Source of the DNA: Schauerella aestuarii
GTDB lineage: Bacteria; Pseudomonadota; Gammaproteobacteria; Burkholderiales; Burkholderiaceae_B
Direction: 5' to 3'
Length of the DNA: 64,000 nucleotides
Assembly: GCF_009866805.1 (NCBI RefSeq)
Contig: NZ_SIZW01000037.1
Coordinates: forward strand, 124,001-188,000
This document shows, piece by piece, positions 8,856 through 17,598 of this stretch. Each line of letters starts with the position of its first letter. The stretch's first letter is position 1. The position numbers and the translations under genes are program-made. The notes below the pieces were generated by a model, which searched no databases, had not been told where the DNA came from, and saw only the letters and a program-made list of their open reading frames with translations.

Positions 8856-9755
8856 TTATCCACCGCGCACGGCGCCCGAGAAGTCGCAGCATTCGTGGGC
8901 GAGCTTGGCCACATTTTCATAGAACGCCGAACTCGCTTCACGGCGAAACATCGCGCAGTACATCGATTGCGGCGGCACGATGCTCGTACGCACGATCTCC
9001 AGCTGACGGCTGCGCACCATATCGGCAAAGTATTCGCGCGGAAAGCAACTCACCCCGAAGCCGGCTGCGGTGAGCCCGGCCATCGCAATCAGGCTGTTGA
9101 TCGTGAAGAGATTCTTTTCAGGCACATGCGGATGCAGCCACTCGTCGTACACGATGTTCAGGCCCGATTCGCGGCTTTGCCGCAGCATCGGCATCGCCGC
9201 AATTTCCTTGGGCGTGTACACCTTTCCGGGGTCGGTCTGGCCAGGTGCCGCCATCCAGGCAAACTCCAGCACCTGCAACGCGACCGATTCGAGCATCGGA
9301 TCGGCAAACTTGCTGTTCAAGAACGCCATATCGATGTGCCCCGCGACCAGGTGGCGATGCAGATCGCCGCCCATGTCGATCGTCGGCTCCAAGGTCACAC
9401 CCGGATAGTGCGTGCGCATCGCCTGGATGAATGCCGGCAACCAGGTCATCGCCATGATTTCGGTCATACCGAAGCGCAACGTGCCGGTGAGCGTGTGCTG
9501 GCCTTCCAGGCGAACAAGCAATTGATCGCGGTGCGCCAGCATCTCTTCGGCCATCGCAAAGATGTCGTGGCCGCGCGCAGTGAGCGTGGCGCGCGGGCCG
9601 CTGCGATCGAAAAGCTGGATATTGAAATCGGATTCGAGTTCCTGGATCCGCTTGGTAATGGCCGACTGCCCCGTGTGCAGGCGCTCGGCCGCAGCCGAAA
9701 ACGTTCCCAGCCGTACCGTCCAGTAAAGCGCTTCGATTTGTTTGAAGGTAAGCAT
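8856..9755 (-). CDS. LysR-family regulator at the end of the aldolase/aminotransferase/ABC operon
   Basis: 299 residues. The ATG at 9755 begins the canonical LysR helix-turn-helix (MLTFKQIEALYWTVRLGTFS, then TGQSAITKRIQELE). The substrate domain includes MTEIMAMTWLPAFIQAM and ends near DFSGAVRGG. It lies 202 bases downstream of the ABC ATPase on the same strand, the last gene of a seven-gene leftward run, so it probably controls that run. The gap 9756-9957 shows no gene. The inducer is presumably the imported amino acid or its keto product. Confidence 0.9.
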   Translation of the reverse strand: MLTFKQIEALYWTVRLGTFSAAAERLHTGQSAITKRIQELESDFNIQLFDRSGPRATLTARGHDIFAMAEEMLAHRDQLLVRLEGQHTLTGTLRFGMTEIMAMTWLPAFIQAMRTHYPGVTLEPTIDMGGDLHRHLVAGHIDMAFLNSKFADPMLESVALQVLEFAWMAAPGQTDPGKVYTPKEIAAMPMLRQSRESGLNIVYDEWLHPHVPEKNLFTINSLIAMAGLTAAGFGVSCFPREYFADMVRSRQLEIVRTSIVPPQSMYCAMFRREASSAFYENVAKLAHECCDFSGAVRGG

Positions 9756-9957
9756 GATGCGCCGGCAAGAAGTTGGTCTTGAAAAACACCCGCACTTTAA
9801 CGCGACTGCGACGGGTATCTTCTCCATTAACGTGCCAGCGGCGACGGCCCCCATCAACGCGATGGCCGCGCTCGAGCCCTTCCGATCAATGCGCTTGCGG
9901 CGAGTGAAAATGTTCAAGCGGCCACGCGAATCGTATCGCGGCGACGCGAACGCGGCA

Positions 9958-10683
9958 TCAGTGCCGGATATCGGCCAAAAACTTCTGCGCCCGCGGCGTC
10001 TTTGCCTCGGTAAAGAATGCTTCGGGCGTTCCGGTTTCGACAATCCGGCCGGCGTCCATGAACCATACTTCGTCGGCCACTTCGCGCGCAAAGCCCATCT
10101 CATGCGTCACACACACCATCGTCATGCCGTCCTTGGCGAGCGCTTTCATCACTTGCAGCACCTCGCCCACCATCTCGGGGTCGAGCGCGCTGGTGGGCTC
10201 ATCGAACAGCATCACGGGAGGATCCATGGCCAACGCGCGTGCGATCGCCACTCGCTGCTGCTGCCCGCCCGACAACTGCGCCGGGTAGGCTTCCGCCTTG
10301 TTGGCCAGTCCCACCCGCTCCAACAACTGACGCGCGCGCTCGTGCGCCTGCGCCTTGTTGGCCCGCTTGAGCTGCATCGGCGCCAACACCAGATTCTCGA
10401 TCACACTCAGGTGCGGAAACAGATTGAACTGCTGAAACACGAAGCCGATATGGCTGCGCAGCGCATCCACCTTCATTTCCTTGGCGTAGATGTCGCGGCC
10501 ATCCACCTCGATCGTGCCGCTCTGGATCGGCTCCAGACGGTTGATCGTGCGGATCAAGGTGGACTTTCCGGAACCTGACGGGCCGCACACCACGACCACC
10601 TGCCCTGCCGTCACGTGAGCATCCACGTCGGCAAGCGCCTGATAGTCGCCATACCATTTGTTTACTTTCGAGAATCGAATCAT
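9958..10683 (-). CDS. Polar amino acid ABC transporter ATPase
   Basis: 241 residues with Walker [11 protein letters not shown]-loop [10 protein letters not shown], signature LSGGQQQR and Walker [16 protein letters not shown], the GlnQ/HisP pattern. The start overlaps the upstream permease stop (ATGA). It energises the permeases at 10680 and 11393 with the binding protein at 12119. Length is normal for the family. Confidence 0.95.
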   Translation of the reverse strand: MIRFSKVNKWYGDYQALADVDAHVTAGQVVVVCGPSGSGKSTLIRTINRLEPIQSGTIEVDGRDIYAKEMKVDALRSHIGFVFQQFNLFPHLSVIENLVLAPMQLKRANKAQAHERARQLLERVGLANKAEAYPAQLSGGQQQRVAIARALAMDPPVMLFDEPTSALDPEMVGEVLQVMKALAKDGMTMVCVTHEMGFAREVADEVWFMDAGRIVETGTPEAFFTEAKTPRAQKFLADIRH

Positions 10684-11390
10684 GCGGTCACCACGGTCAC
10701 GGCGCGGCCGAGGCGGCGCCGTTCGATACGGACTTCGACCTGACGCACGAGCACGCTCAGGAAGAAATTGAGGATGAAATAGGTCAATGCCAGAAGCGCA
10801 AAGACTTCGAACGGTTTGGTCAGCAACACACTATTGATCTGATTGGCCGCGTAGGTGAGTTCCTGCACGCTGATCACGTAGGCCAGCGAAGTTTCCTTCA
10901 CCGTCGAGATGAACTGGCTCAACATGCTGGGCAGCATGTTGAACATGGCTTGCGGCAGAATGATGCGCCGCATGGTCTGCCAGTACGACAGGCCGAGCGC
11001 CCGGCCCGCCTCCATCTGCCCCGATGGCAGCGACTGAATGCCCGCCCGGATGATCTCCGCCAGATAGGCACTTTCGTAGCACACGAGCGCCACGATCATT
11101 GTGGTCGCCCCCGCCACCGGCCGCCCGATGATGAGCGGCACGAAAAAGTACGCCCAGAAGATGAACATCAAAAGGGGCAGCCCGCGCACCAGATAAACCA
11201 GTGCAGACGCCGGCAGGAAGAAAATCTTGAAGCGGCTGATACGGCCCAACGCGAGCAGCACACTGAAAGGCAACGCCAGCAGCAGACTTACCGCCGCCAG
11301 CCCCAGCGTGGCGGCCAGGCCGCCGATCGGGCCATTCGGGTACTGCCCGATCAGCAGCAGTTCCCAGTTGTTCTGAACGATCTCCCACAT
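10680..11390 (-). CDS. Polar amino acid ABC transporter permease
   Basis: 236 residues. It contains the HisM/GlnP-type coupling loop [20 protein letters not shown] followed by LPQAM. The start [13 protein letters not shown] follows the previous permease stop by two bases, so the two are translated together. About five membrane segments. It forms the channel with the 11393 product. Confidence 0.94.
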   Translation of the reverse strand: MWEIVQNNWELLLIGQYPNGPIGGLAATLGLAAVSLLLALPFSVLLALGRISRFKIFFLPASALVYLVRGLPLLMFIFWAYFFVPLIIGRPVAGATTMIVALVCYESAYLAEIIRAGIQSLPSGQMEAGRALGLSYWQTMRRIILPQAMFNMLPSMLSQFISTVKETSLAYVISVQELTYAANQINSVLLTKPFEVFALLALTYFILNFFLSVLVRQVEVRIERRRLGRAVTVVTA

Positions 11391-11392
11391 GA

Positions 11393-12094
11393 TCAGCGGC
11401 TCCCCAACGGCGCGAAGCGCTTCGACAACCGCGCACCGCCCCACATGATCACGAACGAGATCGCCAGATACAGCGCCGTCACGATCGCAAAGGCTTCGAA
11501 CGTGCGGAACGTGTAGTTTTCGATCTCACGGCCTGCTGCAGTCAGCTCGACCACGCCCACCGCCATCGCCAGACTGGTATTTTTGAAGAGCAGCAAGGTT
11601 TGATTGAGCAGCGGCGGAATCGCGATGCGGAATGCCTGCGGCAAGATCACGCAGCGCATCGTCTTGAGGTAACTCAAGCCCAACGCGCGCGCGGCTTCCA
11701 TCTGACCCGGCGGAATCGCCCGCACAGCGCTACGCAAATCTTCGGTCACATACGCCGACATCACCAGCCCGATGGCAATCATCGAGAGGAGAAACTCCGC
11801 CCCATTGCGATTGAGCCAGTCGGTCGCTGCGTCCGGCAAAATCGCCGGCACGCCGAAATACCAGACCATGATGTGCACGAGCATCGGCACATTGCGATGA
11901 AAGGCCACGAACAGCCAGATCAATGCATTGGCAATGCGCGAGCCGGTCAGCCGGAGCACGGCAAACACGCTGCCGATGCTCATGGCCATCAACCAGGCGA
12001 AACCGGTCAACGCCAGCGTGGTCAACAACCCCCGCAGCAGCAGTGCCGGATACTCGCCCTGGAAGATGGCGCCGAAGTCAAAAACGTAGTTCAT
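11393..12094 (-). CDS. Polar amino acid ABC transporter permease
   Basis: 233 residues with the His/Glu/Gln/Arg/opine permease signature DLRSAVRAIPPGQMEAARAL and LPQAFRIAIPP. N-terminus MNYVFDFGAIFQGEYPALLL resembles GltJ-type permeases of the glutamate/aspartate transporter. It lies 24 bases after the binding-protein gene. A heterodimeric channel with the next permease is expected. Confidence 0.94.
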   Translation of the reverse strand: MNYVFDFGAIFQGEYPALLLRGLLTTLALTGFAWLMAMSIGSVFAVLRLTGSRIANALIWLFVAFHRNVPMLVHIMVWYFGVPAILPDAATDWLNRNGAEFLLSMIAIGLVMSAYVTEDLRSAVRAIPPGQMEAARALGLSYLKTMRCVILPQAFRIAIPPLLNQTLLLFKNTSLAMAVGVVELTAAGREIENYTFRTFEAFAIVTALYLAISFVIMWGGARLSKRFAPLGSR

Positions 12095-12118
12095 GTGCGT
12101 AACGACGGCGCGCGCGCC

Positions 12119-12946
12119 TTAGCCTTTGATCGCTTCGAATTTATAGTCGCGCTTGAGCTTGTAGGCGGTGTCCTGACCCAACCACTTGTCGAACAACTTC
12201 TGCGCGTCGCCCGACGTTTCCATCTGGCCCAGCACCTGATTCACGTGATCGAGAAACGCGGTATCCCCACGGCGCACGCCCAGCCCCCAAGGCTCGACGA
12301 AGAGCGCCGGCTCGAGAATCTTCACCGGCACGTTGCTGTCGGACGCTTGCTGCTGCAGCTTGACCAGCATCAGTTCGGATGCCACGAAACCCTGCACCTT
12401 GCGTTGCTGCAGCGCCAGGAACGCGCCGCTCGGATCCTTGAACGTCAACGGGTCCACATTGGGAATGTTCTTGCGCGCGCCCTGTTCCGAGGACGAGCCG
12501 CGCACGGCGCTCACCCGCTGGCCGGCCAGATCGGCAGGCGATTTCAGCTCGGCATCGGCCTGGCGCGCCAGCACTTTCTGCGGGCTGACGAAATGCTGGA
12601 ACGAGTAGTCGATCTGCTGCGCACGCTCCGGGCTCCAGCCCAGATTGGCTGCGACCAGATCGACACGGCCTGCGATCAGTTCGGGGATGCGCGCTTCGAC
12701 CGCGATCAGCTTGAGCTCCATCGGCACCTTCAAGCTGTCGGCGATCTTCTGGCACATGTCCACTTCAAAGCCCACGACGGCACGCGTTTTGGGATCCTGG
12801 AAGCTGAACGGTTCGGCCGTGCCGAGCGTGCCGCAAATGAATTTGCCGCGCGCCTTGATGTCCTCCAGCGTACCGGCTTGCGCCGTCGTGGCCAGGACTG
12901 CGGTCAGGCCGATACCGGCGGCCAGTGCTTTGATCGAGATCTTCAT
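12119..12946 (-). CDS. Amino acid ABC transporter periplasmic binding protein (SBP family 3)
   Basis: 275 residues. A clear signal peptide ends at TTAQA|GTLEDIK. The family 3 features are present: KFICGTLGTAEPFSFQD, VGFEVDMCQKIADSL, and ELIAGRVDLVAANLGWSPERA. The GltI-like architecture points to an acidic or substituted acidic amino acid, which fits the aldolase and aminotransferase genes beside it. It sets the ligand of the operon's transporter; the ligand itself is not readable from sequence. Confidence 0.93.
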   Translation of the reverse strand: MKISIKALAAGIGLTAVLATTAQAGTLEDIKARGKFICGTLGTAEPFSFQDPKTRAVVGFEVDMCQKIADSLKVPMELKLIAVEARIPELIAGRVDLVAANLGWSPERAQQIDYSFQHFVSPQKVLARQADAELKSPADLAGQRVSAVRGSSSEQGARKNIPNVDPLTFKDPSGAFLALQQRKVQGFVASELMLVKLQQQASDSNVPVKILEPALFVEPWGLGVRRGDTAFLDHVNQVLGQMETSGDAQKLFDKWLGQDTAYKLKRDYKFEAIKG

Positions 12947-12968
12947 GGTGTTATTCCCCTTGGATGAA

Positions 12969-14198
12969 TTAGGCTGCAGCGGTCAATGTGGAGCAGGCGC
13001 GCGCGATCCGCGCGCATCCTTCCTCGATCTGTTCCATCGAGGTGGCAAAGCTCAGGCGAAGATAAGGCGATACCCCGTAGGCGGCGCCGTCGAGCAAGGC
13101 CACGCCGGCCTCTTCCAACAGATACATCACCACGTCGAGGTCGTTGTTCAATACGGTACCGGCGGGCGTGCGGCGCCCCAGCAATCCGGCCACGCTCGGA
13201 TAAACGTAAAACGCGCCATCGGGCTGGGCACAATGAATCCCCGGCACGGCGTTCAACAACTGCACGATGCGATCGCGACGCTGTTTGAAAATCGCGGCCG
13301 CTTGACCCACGCATGCCTGATCCGCCGTCAATGCGACCACCGCAGCCGCCTGGCTGATGGCGCTCACGCAACTGGTGCTCTGCGAAATCATGGTCACCAT
13401 GGCGCGGATCAACGCTTTCGGTCCGCCGGCATAGCCCAGGCGCCAGCCCGTCATGGCATAGGCCTTGGACACGCCATTCACCGTCAGCGTGCGGGCATAC
13501 AGGTCATCGCTCAGCGTGGCGATCGACACGGGTGCCGCGTCGCCGTATGAAAGGTGCTCGTAGATCTCGTCGGTCAACACCCATACCTGCGGGTGGCGCG
13601 CAAGCACGGCGCCCAATGCCTGCAGCTCGGCCTCCGAATAAATCGCGCCGGTGGGATTGCTTGGCGTATTCAGGATCACCCACTTGGTACGCGGTGTGAT
13701 CGCCGCTTCGAGTGCTGCCGGGGTCAACTTGAATCCGGCCTCCTCACCGCACGGCACGATCACCGGCTTGCCATCGTTGACCAACACCATATCGGGGTAC
13801 GACACCCAGTACGGCGCAGGGATGATCACTTCATCGCCCTGCTCCACGGACACGGCGAACGCCGTGAAAATCAATTGCTTGGCGCCCGAGCCCGCCACGA
13901 TCTGATCGAGCCCGTAATCGAGCGCATTCTCACGCCGGAACTTGGTCTGCACAGCTTTCAGCAGCGCAGGGGTGCCGGCGGCGCCGGTGTACCGCGTCTT
14001 GCCCGTGCGCATCGCCTCGATACCGGCCTCGACGATATGCGCCGGGGTATCCATATCGGGTTCGCCCACCGTGAAGTCGACGATATCGCGGCCTTCGGCA
14101 CGCAGCCGATCGACGCGCATCTTCGCGGCCATGCTGGGCGACGGCTTGATGACCTTGGCCCGAGCGGCCAGAAAATCCTGCGGATCTTGCGCGCTCAT
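12969..14198 (-). CDS. Class I/II PLP-dependent aminotransferase
   Basis: 409 residues of fold type I. The PLP lysine is in GVSKAYAMTGWR (about residue 243), with TPSNPTGAIYS and the TDEIYEHLSYG aspartate/tyrosine segment before it. Family members (AspC/AlaT-like) convert an amino acid to its 2-oxo acid using 2-oxoglutarate or pyruvate. It overlaps the upstream RraA-like gene by four bases (ATGA) and precedes the amino-acid importer. I infer that it deaminates the imported amino acid to the oxo-acid substrate of the aldolase. Confidence 0.94.
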   Translation of the reverse strand: MSAQDPQDFLAARAKVIKPSPSMAAKMRVDRLRAEGRDIVDFTVGEPDMDTPAHIVEAGIEAMRTGKTRYTGAAGTPALLKAVQTKFRRENALDYGLDQIVAGSGAKQLIFTAFAVSVEQGDEVIIPAPYWVSYPDMVLVNDGKPVIVPCGEEAGFKLTPAALEAAITPRTKWVILNTPSNPTGAIYSEAELQALGAVLARHPQVWVLTDEIYEHLSYGDAAPVSIATLSDDLYARTLTVNGVSKAYAMTGWRLGYAGGPKALIRAMVTMISQSTSCVSAISQAAAVVALTADQACVGQAAAIFKQRRDRIVQLLNAVPGIHCAQPDGAFYVYPSVAGLLGRRTPAGTVLNNDLDVVMYLLEEAGVALLDGAAYGVSPYLRLSFATSMEQIEEGCARIARACSTLTAAA

Positions 14199-14869
14199 GC
14201 GATCCCCCGTGCGGCAAATGCAGCCTGCATCCAGCTTTGCTCACGCGCGCCCGTTGCGATCTCGGCCATGATGCGGGCCTCCTTGTCGGCATGCGCGCGT
14301 GCACGCTCGATCAGCGCTTCGGCATCGGCCAGCGGAAAACTCACGACGCCATCCTCGTCGCCCACGATCAGGTCGCCCGGTTGGATGACCTGTCCGCCGA
14401 TCGACACCGGCACGTTCACTTCGCCGGGACCATCCTTGTACGGACCGCGGTGAATGTGACCGCGGGCATAGCACGGGAAATCGTCTTCCTCGAACGCCAC
14501 CACATCGCGGATCGCGCCGTCGACCACCACGCCGGCGCAACCATGCAGTTGCAGATAGCGCTTCATGATTTCGCCCATCACGGCATTGCTCAGATCGCCG
14601 CCCGCATCGACCACCAGCACATGGCCGGGCTGAATCTCGAGCATGGCCTTGTAGATCATCAGGTTGTCACCCGGACGCGTCTTGACGGTGACGGCGGTGC
14701 CCACAAGCTTGCCGCGGCGGTTGTAGCGCGCCAAGCCCGCGATGCCTTCGCGCCGCGCGAGGTTGTCGCTCAAATGAGGGGTGACGATCGTGCGCAGCGC
14801 ATCGAGAATGGATGCATCGGCAACGGGTGCGGTCGGCAACATGCGCGACCCGGACAAGACGGCTGACAT
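14195..14869 (-). CDS. RraA-like / 4-hydroxy-4-methyl-2-oxoglutarate aldolase-family protein
   Basis: 224 residues. The class II HMG/CHA aldolase pattern is seen: DAGGDLSNAVMGEIM, then DGAIRDVVAF, whose Arg-Asp pair (near residue 120) binds pyruvate and the metal in characterised aldolases. RraA itself lacks aldolase function, but this protein keeps the catalytic Arg and Asp. CTGGAG precedes the ATG at 14869. It is the first gene of the leftward operon with the aminotransferase and ABC transporter, which argues for a metabolic, not RNase-regulating, role: cleavage of a 4-hydroxy-2-oxo acid to pyruvate and a second product. Confidence 0.88.
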   Translation of the reverse strand: MSAVLSGSRMLPTAPVADASILDALRTIVTPHLSDNLARREGIAGLARYNRRGKLVGTAVTVKTRPGDNLMIYKAMLEIQPGHVLVVDAGGDLSNAVMGEIMKRYLQLHGCAGVVVDGAIRDVVAFEEDDFPCYARGHIHRGPYKDGPGEVNVPVSIGGQVIQPGDLIVGDEDGVVSFPLADAEALIERARAHADKEARIMAEIATGAREQSWMQAAFAARGIA

Positions 14870-14954
14870 GGAACTCCAGGAGCGAAAAAGGGTGAACGGC
14901 AGCCGGAATACTGCGAGCAAATCGGCGCATCAAAAAGCGATTAAATTTCTGAGT

Positions 14955-14979
14955 GCGCAATTCCTTAAAGGAATAGCGC
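14955..14979. promoter_or_regulatory. LysR-type operator candidate upstream of the RraA-like operon
   Basis: ATTCCTTAAAGGAAT (14960-14974) is a perfect 7-1-7 dyad and contains T-N11-A, the LysR box pattern. One mismatch further out, GCGC arms extend it to 25 bases. It lies about 90 bases before the start of the operon whose last gene encodes a LysR protein. Confidence 0.55.
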
Positions 14980-15117
14980 GCGATTTCAATCATCATTTTT
15001 CGGCGCAGCATAGGCTTATAAGTCATTGACCTGAAACGACTTAATCCGCAGCGGCAAATCAGGAAAAGGGGCGCTTAGGAATGCGATTCTTTCCGCGACA
15101 GAACGCTTGCTTCTGCC

Positions 15118-15132
15118 ATCCCCTTAGGGAAT
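15118..15132. promoter_or_regulatory. Second, imperfect LysR-type site
   Basis: ATCCCCTTAGGGAAT is a near copy of the palindrome at 14960-14974 (same length, one mismatched pair). Two related dyads in the 440-base promoter region fit a LysR recognition site plus an additional activation or repression site. Confidence 0.35.
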
Positions 15133-15169
15133 ACCACTAAGGCGATATCGCGTCTTCAGCCGGTCATTG

Positions 15170-15311
15170 GTGCGGTGCACCTGCACACCGGCGGCCGGGA
15201 AACGGCCCGCAGGGATTGCGACCGCAGGATCACGACAAGTACTATGCCGCGTTCATTCTCGATCCGGACGGCGACAACATCGAAGCCGTCCATCACCTGG
15301 GAAAGCAATGA
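15170..15311 (+). pseudogene. C-terminal remnant of a glyoxalase/VOC-family gene
   Basis: One frame reads GLRPQDHDKYYAAFILDPDG, then NIEAVHH, and stops at 15309-15311. This is the characteristic C-terminal end of small VOC (glyoxalase/bleomycin-resistance-like) proteins. The N-terminal two thirds are absent, so it is a fragment. Its stop overlaps the start of the next gene as ATGA, so an intact ancestor may have been translationally coupled to it. Confidence 0.6.
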
Positions 15312-15928
15312 TGGCGGACGCAATCCGGCGGTGGTGTGGAAGAGTCTTGCTGGCAGCGGCATGGGCAACCAGTGCGGCCGGCGCAGCGTCGCCGGTGCAA
15401 TCGAACCCGGCACCCACGCCTGCGTTGCGCCCTGACGTGACGCCCCAGCCGGGCTCGCACATCTTCGCCCTGCTGAAGCAGCAATTCAATTTCACGCTGC
15501 CCGCCTCCTACCAAGGCCGCGACATCAAGCCCAGCGGCGGCACGCCCGGCGAAGGCCGCGCGTGGGGCACGATGTTCATCAGCAATGACGACCGCAAGAT
15601 CGTGGTGATCAGCGAAGCGCCCAACCCCTCGGGCACGCAGGTGAGCAAGCACGACAACATCTTCCTCACGGGTGCCGGCGCCGGCTACAACGCCCAGCAG
15701 AAACGCGCGCATCCGCGCTATCAGGTGCAGCGAGAGCAAACGATCGCGGTGAACGGCCTCGGCATGCGCCGGATCGACGCCACCGACATCATCGACGGCG
15801 ATGCCGCGCTCAGCACGGCCTTGCTGGCCGCATCGGGTCCAACGTTGGCCGTCGTGCAGGTGATCTCGGGCGCCAACGACCCCAAAGGTCATGAAGCGCT
15901 GGTCGACCGGATCCTGGCCGGCAAATAG
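15308..15928 (+). CDS. DcrB-like secreted protein (second copy)
   Basis: 206 residues. Signal peptide about residues 1-27 (VLLAAAWATSAAGAA), then a Pro-rich stretch and the DcrB-like domain: FALLKQQFNFTLPASY, FISNDDRKIVVISEAP, VNGLGMRRIDATDIIDGD, and VVQVISGANDPKGHEALVDRIL. It matches the first copy at 7298 across the C-terminal half and differs in a longer loop with Gly/Ala-rich TGAGAGYNAQ. ATG at 15308 or 15311. The start lies within the VOC remnant. Envelope location is likely; the molecular role is unknown, and no lipobox is seen. Confidence 0.62.
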   Translation: MMADAIRRWCGRVLLAAAWATSAAGAASPVQSNPAPTPALRPDVTPQPGSHIFALLKQQFNFTLPASYQGRDIKPSGGTPGEGRAWGTMFISNDDRKIVVISEAPNPSGTQVSKHDNIFLTGAGAGYNAQQKRAHPRYQVQREQTIAVNGLGMRRIDATDIIDGDAALSTALLAASGPTLAVVQVISGANDPKGHEALVDRILAGK

Positions 15929-15930
15929 CC

Positions 15931-16719
15931 TCAGCGCTCGACCTCGTCGTCAAGCCGCTCCCGATCGAGGCCGGCGCCGATGTCGCCCCCCTTGCGCTCC
16001 TGCCAGCCCAGGCTTGCACCCTCGGTTTTGTCCTCGCGATGGGCGAGGTGCTTGAGCTTGAAGAATGCCGCGTCCGACGCCACGCCGAGCTTGCGAAACG
16101 CCCCGGCCTTCTGGGTACTGATGGTTTTGGTGCTGCGCTTGAATTTTTCGGCGATCTGCGTCACCGACATCCCATTCAGAAAACATCGCATCACCTCGCG
16201 TTCGCGCACACTGAGATCCGGACAGTTCAGGACGGCATGCGCGCCCGGCAAGTGCCCGTTGACGTCACCAGTGGGTTCGGTGGCCGCCAGTTCGAGCTCA
16301 TAGGCCATGTCGTCGTCGAGGTAGCGCATCCCGGCCGCCACGATGCGGACGGCTTTCGCGATCGAATGGATCGCCTGCGATTTGGTCACGTAACCGTGCG
16401 CGCCGGCGCGCAGGCTGAGCGCCACGATCGCGGGTTGATCGTGCGACGACACGACCAGCACCTTGCAGGCGGGAAACTTCGTGCGCACGGCACGCACAAG
16501 TGCCACGCCGTCGATTTCGTCTGGTCCCAGCGAATAGTCGGTCACCAGCACATCGACGTTGAGATCCGGCAGCGCATTGAGCATCGACCGGCTGTCGGCG
16601 AAGCCGCCGACGACGCGAAGATCCCATTCCTGCGAGAGCGTTGCCGCCAGTCCGACACGAACGACGGCGTGGTCATCCAGAATCGCGACTCGCACGGGAA
16701 AGCAAGCGGGGTTGAGCAT
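15931..16719 (-). CDS. NarL/FixJ-family response regulator, orphan
   Basis: 262 residues. Receiver domain residues 8-130 with the acidic pair DD near 15, phospho-acceptor Asp61 (VLVTDYSLG), Ser in VVSSHD and Lys in YVTKSQ. A LuxR-type helix-turn-helix follows (LSVREREVMRCFLNGMSVTQIAEKFKRSTKTISTQKAGAF... near residues 168-215), closest to RcsB/BvgA/EvgA-type regulators. A basic 45-residue tail extends beyond the usual end. No histidine kinase is adjacent; it converges on the DcrB-like gene (2 bases between stops). AAGGGA precedes the ATG. Confidence 0.9.
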   Translation of the reverse strand: MLNPACFPVRVAILDDHAVVRVGLAATLSQEWDLRVVGGFADSRSMLNALPDLNVDVLVTDYSLGPDEIDGVALVRAVRTKFPACKVLVVSSHDQPAIVALSLRAGAHGYVTKSQAIHSIAKAVRIVAAGMRYLDDDMAYELELAATEPTGDVNGHLPGAHAVLNCPDLSVREREVMRCFLNGMSVTQIAEKFKRSTKTISTQKAGAFRKLGVASDAAFFKLKHLAHREDKTEGASLGWQERKGGDIGAGLDRERLDDEVER

Positions 16720-16837
16720 GGCAGAGTCCCTTCAAGATGGTTTGCTTGAATGACCGCGCGACGCCGAAAGCCTTGCGCGCCGGTCATCTCCACCTTAAAT
16801 CCTGCCGTCGCCTTTCAATGCATTGAGTACGCCTCGA

Positions 16838-17404
16838 TCACTCCGGCTTTCCAAAGCCACCCGCAATCCACCTGGCGGCGCGTTCAACATTTAGCTTGTA
16901 GCTCGGCGCCACGCTCGCGCGTCCCAGCTCTTCGCCCAGCACATCGTAGGCGCTCAACACGGCCGTGGGATTATCCTCATTGGGATCGATATCGAGCTTG
17001 ACGGTGATGCTGCCGCCATCCTCACCGCGCACCTTGACGCTCTTGTGCAACAGCGCATGCAGTTGCTGTTCGTGACGGCGCAACACTTCGTTGGCCGTCT
17101 TGACCAGTGTGAAGAATGCCGGCGGATCGAGCGGCTTGGGATTCTTCTTGTCCCGTCCCATCGTCCAGGGCCCGACGAGCGATGGTTCGGATTCGCCATC
17201 CAGGGTCATCTCGACGGCCCATCCGTCATCGTCCTCGTTCTTGATCACGCGCGCCGTCCAGCCATCGTCGCGCCAGAGTCGCGGCTCCATCGTCTTGACC
17301 GGCTCGTTGGCATCCAGGTCGGTATCGGTTTCGAAGTCGGGATCGGTTTCGAAGTCGGGATCGGTTTCGGAAGGATCGGCGTCGATAGAAAGCTTATCGG
17401 TCAC
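16838..17404 (-). CDS. Hypothetical acidic protein with N-terminal repeats
   Basis: 188 residues, no signal peptide. The N-terminus carries ETDPDF-type six-residue repeats coded by 18-base tandem units. The rest is a compact domain: WRDDGWTARVIKNEDDDGWAVEM, then FFTLVKTANEVLRRHEQQLHALLHKSV and a beta-rich ITVKLDIDPNEDNPTAVLSAYD. This looks like a soluble cytoplasmic protein of unknown function. The C-terminal helix ends in RAARWIAGGFGKPE. Divergent from the chemoreceptor-like gene at 17599. Confidence 0.75.
   Translation of the reverse strand: MTDKLSIDADPSETDPDFETDPDFETDTDLDANEPVKTMEPRLWRDDGWTARVIKNEDDDGWAVEMTLDGESEPSLVGPWTMGRDKKNPKPLDPPAFFTLVKTANEVLRRHEQQLHALLHKSVKVRGEDGGSITVKLDIDPNEDNPTAVLSAYDVLGEELGRASVAPSYKLNVERAARWIAGGFGKPE
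17323..17376. repeat. 18-bp tandem repeat inside the gene at 16838
   Basis: Three consecutive 18-base units of ATCGGTTTCGAAGTCGG type, the first two nearly identical and the third diverged. They code the acidic ETDPDF repeats at the N-terminus and are in frame. Confidence 0.8.
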
Positions 17405-17500
17405 GTATTGAGTGCTCCACTTGATTCGAGGGGTAAAACCACAAGCTCCTATAGTTTCACGTCCTGCGATCGGGCGCGAATCAAAGGTGTGACGTTTTCA

Positions 17501-17531
17501 TTTAAGTTCCTGCGCTGCTCAGCCGTTGATA
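17501..17531 (+). promoter_or_regulatory. FliA (sigma-28)-like promoter
   Basis: TTTAAGTTC at 17501-17509 and GCCGTTGATA at 17522-17531 resemble the -35 and -10 elements of flagellar class III promoters (TAAAGTTT-N11-GCCGATAA) at near-normal spacing, about 70 bases before the chemoreceptor-like gene. Matching motility promoters to chemoreceptors is established; this assignment is by eye. Confidence 0.45.
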
Positions 17532-17598
17532 GGGCAGATGGCACGGTGTGGCTGCACCGGTCGTCCATCGTCACTTACGCCCCACCCCGAGACACCCC

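Noticed and set aside
11600-12967. Long plus-strand frame opposite the ABC permease and binding-protein genes
   Set aside because: His/Arg/Gln-rich shadow translation; the minus-strand genes have clear ABC motifs and overlapping starts.
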